Assembly (NCBI GenBank): GCA_035715725.1
Contig: DASTKT010000214.1
Span: 1-11,059, forward strand
Source: JADGGV01 sp035715725
GTDB lineage: Bacteria > Gemmatimonadota > Gemmatimonadetes > Longimicrobiales > RSA9
DNA length: 11,059 nt
Reading direction: 5' to 3'
The notes below the pieces were generated by a model. It worked only from the letters and a program-made list of their open reading frames with translations, did not search any database and was not told the origin of the DNA. The position numbers and the translations under genes were made by a program. Below, piece by piece: positions 7,151 to 11,059 of the stretch (the stretch's first letter is position 1; the number at the start of each line of letters is the position of its first letter).

Positions 7151-7187
7151 CGCCGCTCGCGCGCTGCGTGCCGCGCCGCGAGCGGCG
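7151..7187 (+). terminator. GC hairpin just after the NarL-type regulator
   Basis: A perfect 11-bp inverted repeat, CGCCGCTCGCG (7151-7161) and CGCGAGCGGCG (7177-7187), with a 15-nt loop begins 10 bp after the regulator stop. It has no T-tract, as is common for GC-rich terminators, so it is either a terminator or an mRNA 3'-end stabiliser. It suggests that the signalling operon ends or is attenuated here. Confidence 0.5.
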
Positions 7188-7235
7188 GGCTCGACCCCTC
7201 GCCTGGCCCCTTCCGGTCCCCGCCTCGCCCCACAC

Positions 7236-7277
7236 GCTTCCGCCTTGCCCGGCAGGCGGCCGGGCATTCGCGGAAGC
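7236..7277. repeat. Two-step hairpin in the gap before the FixJ-type regulator
   Basis: The outer stem GCTTCCGC (7236-7243) pairs with GCGGAAGC (7270-7277), 8 bp. The inner stem GCCCGG (7247-7252) pairs with CCGGGC (7260-7265), 6 bp, with a 7-nt loop. A 3/4-nt internal loop separates the stems. It is symmetrical for both strands, with no following T-run. It could be a second terminator, an attenuator in the FixJ-type leader, or an operator. Confidence 0.45.
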
Positions 7278-7283
7278 CCCCCT

Positions 7284-7305
7284 GCGCGGTTGCCCGATAC
7301 CGCGC
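7284..7305. repeat. Short inverted repeat upstream of the FixJ-type regulator
   Basis: GCGCGGT (7284-7290) and ACCGCGC (7299-7305) form perfect 7-bp arms around an 8-bp centre, 6 bp after the preceding hairpin. Two half-sites with centres about 15 bp apart would suit a dimeric regulator, but arms of this size arise by chance in such GC-rich DNA. Confidence 0.3.
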
Positions 7306-7325
7306 CCACCCCCCGCCGCCGATGA

Positions 7326-7350
7326 TCGACGGAAACGCGCAATCCGTCGA
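7326..7350. repeat. Inverted repeat overlapping the putative ribosome-binding region
   Basis: TCGACGG (7326-7332) and CCGTCGA (7344-7350) are perfect 7-bp arms with an 11-nt loop, ending 16 bp before the ATG at 7367. In mRNA the hairpin would sit just upstream of the GGGGG (7354-7358) ribosome-binding candidate. In DNA it could be an operator, for example for autoregulation. Confidence 0.3.
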
Positions 7351-7366
7351 ATCGGGGGCCATCAAC

Positions 7367-8017
7367 ATGTCAGCGACACGCGGCGACGCGGTGGCCGGCA
7401 CACGTCGCGTCTTCGTCGTGGACGACGACGACTTCACGCGGGCGGTGCTGGAGCGGATCATCACCGCGGCGGGGCTGGAGGTGCGGACGTTCCGCCTGGC
7501 CCGGGAGTTCCTGGAGAACGGCTGCCACCTCAAGCCCGGGTGCCTCGTGCTGGACATGTGCCTCCCGGACCTGGACGGGCTCGAGGTGCAGGCGCGGCTC
7601 CTGGCCGACGGCTCGTTCATGCCGATCATCTTCCTGACCGGCTTCGGCGACGTCTCGACCGCCGTGCAGGCCATGAAGGCGGGCGCGATCGATTTCCTCC
7701 GCAAGCCCGTCGCGGTCAAGGCGCTCCTCGCCTCCATCGACGCGGCGCTGGCGGAGGAGGCGCGCGTGCGGAAGGAGCGGGCCGACCAAGCGGCGGCGCG
7801 CCGGCGCTACGAGCGGCTCACCCCCCGGGAGCAGGAGGTCTTCCACCACGTCGTCGCCGGGTTGCTGAACAAGCAGATCGCGCGCGAGATGGGCGTCACG
7901 GAGAAGACGGTCAAGTTCCACCGCGCCAGGGTGATGGAGAAGATGGGGGTGAGGCGGCTGGCGCAGCTCGTGCACGAGGCGGGATTGCTGGAGGAAGCGA
8001 TCCCGCCGGACGCCTGA
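7367..8017 (+). CDS. FixJ-type response regulator (REC-HTH)
   Basis: This 216-aa regulator belongs to the FixJ/StyR/TodT group. The REC domain (about 13-128) has the acidic cluster D19-D21 (VFVVDDDDFTRAVLERI), phosphoacceptor D63 (LVLDMCLPDLDGLEVQ), T91 (IIFLTGFGDVSTAVQAMKAGA) and K113 (DFLRKPV). The FLTG.GD...AV.AMK.GA.DFL.KP signature is the FixJ receiver pattern. A charged linker (about 129-147) leads to a LuxR-type HTH at 150-208 (LTPREQEVFHHVVAGLLNKQIAREM, then VTEKTVKFHRARVMEKMG). I chose the ATG at 7367 because GGGGG lies 8 nt upstream and the length is normal. An in-frame ATG at 7322 would add 15 residues but has no ribosome site and overlaps an inverted repeat. No kinase is paired with it directly; either of the two upstream kinases or a remote one could phosphorylate it. 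It ends 163 bp before the CDC48-like gene, which could be one of its targets (inference). Confidence 0.9.
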   Translation: MSATRGDAVAGTRRVFVVDDDDFTRAVLERIITAAGLEVRTFRLAREFLENGCHLKPGCLVLDMCLPDLDGLEVQARLLADGSFMPIIFLTGFGDVSTAVQAMKAGAIDFLRKPVAVKALLASIDAALAEEARVRKERADQAAARRRYERLTPREQEVFHHVVAGLLNKQIAREMGVTEKTVKFHRARVMEKMGVRRLAQLVHEAGLLEEAIPPDA

Positions 8018-8019
8018 CC

Positions 8020-8048
8020 GCGCACGGCGCCCCCGCAGGCCGCCGCGC
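8020..8048 (+). terminator. Possible hairpin after the FixJ-type regulator
   Basis: GCGC-AC-GGCG (8020-8029) can pair with CGCC-GCGC (8041-8048) as an 8-bp stem with a 2-nt bulge and an 11-nt loop, starting 2 bp after the stop. There is no T-tract. It is a weak terminator candidate. Confidence 0.3.
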
Positions 8049-8071
8049 TGTCAGACGAACGGGAAGCGCGG

Positions 8072-8086
8072 GTCGGGTGACCCGAC
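8072..8086. promoter_or_regulatory. 15-bp perfect palindrome, candidate operator of the CDC48-like gene
   Basis: GTCGGGTGACCCGAC has perfect 7-bp arms around a single central G and lies 94 bp before the ATPase start. A compact odd-length palindrome in a promoter-sized gap is typical of a dimeric repressor or activator site. It is followed directly by ATTGTCGG, whose TTGTCG could serve as a -35 (TTACGT 17 bp later is a poor -10). It does not match the CIRCE heat-shock operator. The binding protein is unknown. Confidence 0.45.
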
Positions 8087-8112
8087 ATTGTCGGCACCCC
8101 GCCGCCGCGGTT

Positions 8113-8149
8113 ACGTGAGTGGGACATGTCGTCCCTTCGGGCACGTGAG
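8113..8149. repeat. Direct repeat ACGTGAG flanking a GGGAC/GTCCC inverted repeat
   Basis: ACGTGAG occurs at 8113-8119 and 8143-8149, exactly 30 bp apart (about three helical turns). Between them GGGAC-ATGTC-GTCCC (8121-8135) forms 5-bp arms whose middle contains the palindrome GACATGTC. Together they lie in the leader or promoter of the CDC48-like gene and may be protein-binding sites. Chance is possible for motifs this short. Confidence 0.3.
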
Positions 8150-8167
8150 GCGCCGACGGATCGGCGG

Positions 8168-8173
8168 AAGGAG
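8168..8173 (+). promoter_or_regulatory. Strong Shine-Dalgarno site of the CDC48-like gene
   Basis: AAGGAG lies 7 nt before the ATG at 8181 and is the best ribosome-binding site in the window. It fixes the start and excludes the in-frame upstream ATG at 8088, which would add 31 basic residues. It implies high translation of the ATPase. Confidence 0.75.
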
Positions 8174-8180
8174 AGAGGCA

Positions 8181-10490
8181 ATGGCGGCAGCGGCGAATGC
8201 GAGCACCGAGTCCATCCGGCTGCAGGTGGCGGGCGCGAGGTCGCGCGACGTCGGCAGGGGCGTGGCACGCCTGGGCCAGCGTGCCTTCGACGCCCTCGGG
8301 CTGGAGGAGGGCCAGGTCATCGAGATCCAGGGGAAGCGGACCACCGCGGCCATCGCGCTGCGGCCGTACCCCGAGGACGCGGAGGTGGACGCGATCCGCC
8401 TGGACGGCCTCGAGCGCGCGAACGCGGACGTCGGCATGGGCGACCACGTCGAGGTGCGGAAGGCGGTCGCCAAGCCCGCGCGGCGCGTGACGCTGGCGCC
8501 GGCCCAGCCGAACGTGCAGCTGCGCGGCTCCGGGGAGGTGCTCCGCCGCACCCTGCTGCGCCGGCCGGTCGTGGCCGGCGACGTCGTCTCGACCTCCGGC
8601 TACCAGCGCCGGCCGCAGGCCACGGCCGAGCGGGACATGTTCTCCGACGAGTTCTTCCGCGGCTTCTTCGACCAGCCCACCTTCGCGCTGCAGGAGATCC
8701 GGCTGCGCGTCATCTCGACGACGCCGCGCGGGATCGTGCAGGTCGCGGAGAACACGGAAGTCGAGCTGCTGCCGGAGTACACGGAGGCCGAGGAGGTGCG
8801 CCGCGCCGACGTCACCTACGACGACATCGGCGGGCTGGGCGAGACGCTGCAGCAGATCCGCGAGATGGTCGAGCTGCCGCTGAAGCACCCGGAGCTGTTC
8901 CAGCGGCTGGGCATCGATCCGCCGAAGGGCGTGCTCCTCTACGGCCCGCCGGGCACGGGCAAGACGCTGATCGCCCGGGCGGTGGCGAACGAGGCGGACG
9001 CGCACTTCCACCACATCGCCGGCCCCGAGATCATGGGGAGCCACTACGGCGAGAGCGAGCAGCGGCTGCGCGAGGTGTTCGAGGAGGCGCGCGCGGCGGC
9101 GCCGGCGATCGTCTTCATCGACGAGCTGGACTCGATCGCGCCGAAGCGGGCCGAGGTGACGGGCGAGGTGGAGCGGCGCGTCGTCGCCCAGCTGCTCACG
9201 CTGATGGACGGCCTGGAGCCGAGGCAGAACGTGGTCGTGATCGGCGCGACGAACCGCCCCGAGGCGATCGACGAGGCGCTGCGCCGGCCGGGCCGCTTCG
9301 ACCGCGAGATCACGGTCGGCGTGCCGGACACGGAAGGCCGCCGCGAGATCCTCGGCATTCACACGCGCGGCATGCCGATGGCCGACGACGTGAACCTGGA
9401 CGAGCTGGCCCGCATCACGTACGGCTTCGTCGGCGCCGACCTGGCCGCGCTGGCGCGCGAGGCGGCGATCGAGGCGCTGCGCCGCAACCTCCCGCAGATC
9501 AACGTCGAGGAGGGCGAGATCCCGCCGGAGGTGCTGGAGCACCTGCGCGTCACGCACGACGACTTCACCACCGCCATGAAGCGCGTCCAGCCGTCCGCGC
9601 TGCGCGAGATCATGATCCAGGTGCCCGACGTCGGCTGGAACGACGTGGGCGGCGCCGCGGACGCGAAGGATCTGCTGCGCGAGGGCGTCGAGCTTCCGCT
9701 CAAGCGGCCGGACGCGTTCCGCCGGCTGGGCATCCGCCCCGCCAAGGGGTTCCTGCTGTTCGGCCCGCCCGGTACCGGCAAGACCATGCTCGCGAAGGCG
9801 GTCGCGCGGGAGTCGGAGGCGAACTTCATCGCCTCGAAGTCCTCCGACCTGCTCTCGAAGTGGTACGGCGAATCGGAGCAGCAGGTCTCGCGGCTGTTCG
9901 CGCGGGCCCGGCAGGTCGCGCCCACCGTCATCTTCCTCGACGAGATCGAGTCGCTCGCGCCGCAGCGCGGCGGCGGGCTCGGCGAGCCGGCCGTGACCGA
10001 GCGCGTGGTCAACACCATCCTGGCGGAGATGGACGGGCTCGAGGAGCTGCAGAGCGTGGTCGTCATCGGCGCGACGAACCGCCCCACGCTCATCGACCCC
10101 GCACTGCTGCGCCCCGGCCGCTTCGACGAGCTGGTCTACGTCCCGGTGCCGGACCGCGAGGGCCGCCTGCAGATCCTGCGCATCCACACGAAGGGGATGC
10201 CGCTCGCGCCCGACGTCAACCTGGACGACCTGGCGGACCGAACGCAGGGGTACAGCGGCGCCGACCTGGAGGATCTCACGCGCCGCGCCGGGATGCACGC
10301 GCTGCGCGAGAACCTCGAGGCGAGCACCGTGGAGATGCGCTTCTTCGAGCGGGCGCTCAAGGAGGTGCGCCCGTCGGTCACTCCCGAGATGGAGCGCGAG
10401 TACGCGCAGCTCGCGGAGCGGCTCAAGCGGGCCGACGCGGAGCGTCCGCGCATCGGGTTCGACCGGGGCGAGCGCATGGCCGCCGATTAG
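8181..10490 (+). CDS. CDC48/VAT-family double-AAA+ ATPase
   Basis: This 769-aa homologue of archaeal VAT and eukaryotic p97/Cdc48 is a hexameric unfoldase that segregates proteins from complexes. The N domain has a double-psi barrel (about 10-95; IRLQVAGARSRDVGRGVARL) and a second subdomain (about 100-197). D1 shows Walker A GPPGTGKT (255-262), Walker B VFIDE (E315), sensor ATNRP (N358) and arginine fingers R369 and R372. D2 shows Walker A GPPGTGKT (528-535), Walker B IFLDE (E588), N633, R644 and R647. Both rings look ATPase-competent. The D2 pore loop keeps W561-Y562 (KWYGESE). The D1 pore loop reads GSHYGESE, with Y289, unlike the KLAG of p97 D1. The acidic/basic C-terminal tail (RGERMAAD) lacks an HbYX proteasome-docking motif. 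Length is normal for the family. It follows a candidate operator at 8072-8086, has a strong Shine-Dalgarno site, and precedes an HdeD-like gene by 42 bp, probably in one operon. Confidence 0.95.
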   Translation: MAAAANASTESIRLQVAGARSRDVGRGVARLGQRAFDALGLEEGQVIEIQGKRTTAAIALRPYPEDAEVDAIRLDGLERANADVGMGDHVEVRKAVAKPARRVTLAPAQPNVQLRGSGEVLRRTLLRRPVVAGDVVSTSGYQRRPQATAERDMFSDEFFRGFFDQPTFALQEIRLRVISTTPRGIVQVAENTEVELLPEYTEAEEVRRADVTYDDIGGLGETLQQIREMVELPLKHPELFQRLGIDPPKGVLLYGPPGTGKTLIARAVANEADAHFHHIAGPEIMGSHYGESEQRLREVFEEARAAAPAIVFIDELDSIAPKRAEVTGEVERRVVAQLLTLMDGLEPRQNVVVIGATNRPEAIDEALRRPGRFDREITVGVPDTEGRREILGIHTRGMPMADDVNLDELARITYGFVGADLAALAREAAIEALRRNLPQINVEEGEIPPEVLEHLRVTHDDFTTAMKRVQPSALREIMIQVPDVGWNDVGGAADAKDLLREGVELPLKRPDAFRRLGIRPAKGFLLFGPPGTGKTMLAKAVARESEANFIASKSSDLLSKWYGESEQQVSRLFARARQVAPTVIFLDEIESLAPQRGGGLGEPAVTERVVNTILAEMDGLEELQSVVVIGATNRPTLIDPALLRPGRFDELVYVPVPDREGRLQILRIHTKGMPLAPDVNLDDLADRTQGYSGADLEDLTRRAGMHALRENLEASTVEMRFFERALKEVRPSVTPEMEREYAQLAERLKRADAERPRIGFDRGERMAAD

Positions 10491-10532
10491 GTCCCGTCGG
10501 CCCGTACCGTTGAACCTCTACGAGAGGGAGCC

Positions 10533-11059
10533 ATGATCGGCGATCTGACAAGGAACTGGTGGGTGCTGGTGGTCGAGGGCGTGCTCGCGATCGTCTTCGG
10601 TCTCCTCGCGTTCTTCATGCCGGGCATCACGCTGGCCGCGCTGGTCCTGCTCTTCGGCGCCTACGCCTTCGTCGACGGCATCATCAGCCTCGTCTCGGCC
10701 GTGCGCGCGCAGGAGGGGAGCCCCTGGTGGGCGCTCGCCATCCGCGGCGTCGCGGGGATCGGCATCGGCGTCATCACGATCCTCTGGCCGGGGATCACGG
10801 CCGTCACGCTGCTCTTCCTCATCGCCGCGTGGGCCATCATCACCGGCGTCCTGGAGATCGTGGCCGCGATCCGCCTGCGCAAGCTGATCAGCGGCGAGTG
10901 GCTGCTGGCGCTGGCCGGCATCGCCTCGCTCGCGTTCGGCATCCTGCTGCTCGTCGCGCCCGGACCCGGCGCGCTGGCCGTGGTGTGGATCATCGGCGCC
11001 TACGCCATCATCTTCGGCGTCCTGCTCATCGTGCTCGGCCTGCGGCTGAAGACCCATGG
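10533..11059 (+). CDS. HdeD/DUF308-family membrane protein (cut by the right window edge)
   Basis: The first 175 residues of an inner-membrane protein of the HdeD acid-resistance/DUF308 family are present; the usual length is about 180-190, so few codons are missing. The sequence is three copies of a ~56-residue two-helix unit. Each starts with a Trp (NWWVLVVEG at 8-16, PWWALAIRG at 64-72, GEWLLALAG at 121-129), has a Pro-Gly turn (P30-G31, P86-G87, P143-G144) and ends in a GAYAxxxG-like helix (42-49, 98-105, 155-162). This gives six TM helices. E. coli HdeD is linked to acid resistance at high cell density; for most DUF308 proteins the function is unknown. The start has GAGAGGGAG immediately upstream, with AGAGG 5 nt away. 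The 42-bp gap after the CDC48-like stop suggests co-transcription, which would tie this protein to a stress or proteostasis response (inference). Confidence 0.88.
   Translation, partial: MIGDLTRNWWVLVVEGVLAIVFGLLAFFMPGITLAALVLLFGAYAFVDGIISLVSAVRAQEGSPWWALAIRGVAGIGIGVITILWPGITAVTLLFLIAAWAIITGVLEIVAAIRLRKLISGEWLLALAGIASLAFGILLLVAPGPGALAVVWIIGAYAIIFGVLLIVLGLRLKTH

Noticed and set aside
8072..8086. CIRCE heat-shock operator
   Set aside because: CIRCE has TTAGCACTC arms with a 9-bp centre. This palindrome has different arms and a 1-bp centre.
8088..8180. Upstream in-frame start for the CDC48-like gene
   Set aside because: It would add 31 Arg-rich residues over the promoter-like gap. AAGGAG 7 nt before 8181 clearly marks the real start.
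7911..10298. Long minus-strand open frame opposite the CDC48-like gene
   Set aside because: It is the antisense shadow of a fully conserved AAA+ ATPase, with no recognisable family and no ribosome site.
10518..11057. Minus-strand open frame opposite the HdeD-like gene
   Set aside because: The translation is Asp/Glu/Arg/Gln-rich and repetitive, the usual complement of a hydrophobic membrane-protein gene.

Overview
This very GC-rich window (third codon positions are almost always G or C) comes from a free-living bacterium with large signalling capacity. I cannot assign a phylum. An 8-bp-periodic G-rich/C-rich element near position 770 and the overall codon use recall Gemmatimonadota-like genomes, but myxobacterial, acidobacterial or related high-GC lineages are equally possible. 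No rRNA, tRNA, CRISPR array, transposase or integrase is visible.

Layout. (1) 1-1958, minus strand: an M20-family metallopeptidase/deacylase followed by an MFS transporter that runs off the left edge; they probably form one transcription unit. The last ~25 codons of the peptidase are made of an inverted repeat. (2) 1959-2629: a 671-bp region without a convincing gene. It separates the divergent halves and holds several inverted repeats, a TATAAC hexamer and a 9-bp direct repeat. (3) 2630-8017, plus strand: a signalling island. It contains a PAS-PAS histidine kinase overlapping by 4 bp (ATGA) with a single-domain Rcp1-like response regulator, then a REC-GAF-histidine kinase hybrid, a NarL/LuxR-type regulator, and, after a hairpin-rich gap, a FixJ-type regulator. 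That makes four receiver domains, two transmitter domains and two DNA-binding outputs. (4) 8018-8180: a short gap with a perfect 7-1-7 palindrome, a direct repeat and a strong Shine-Dalgarno site. (5) 8181-11059, plus strand: a CDC48/VAT-type double-AAA+ ATPase and, 42 bp further on, an HdeD/DUF308 membrane protein cut by the right edge.

How they may work together (inference). The overlapping kinase/Rcp1-like pair resembles the cyanobacterial Cph1-Rcp1 arrangement, but the kinase has PAS sensors and no phytochrome module. Neither kinase has a membrane segment, so both probably sense cytoplasmic cues. The hybrid kinase and the two HTH regulators could form a branched phosphorelay. The CDC48-like unfoldase and the HdeD-like membrane protein suggest a stress or proteostasis output, and the palindrome before the ATPase is a candidate operator. 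All domain families here are known. The novelty, if any, lies in the combination and in the intergenic elements, not in an unknown protein family.
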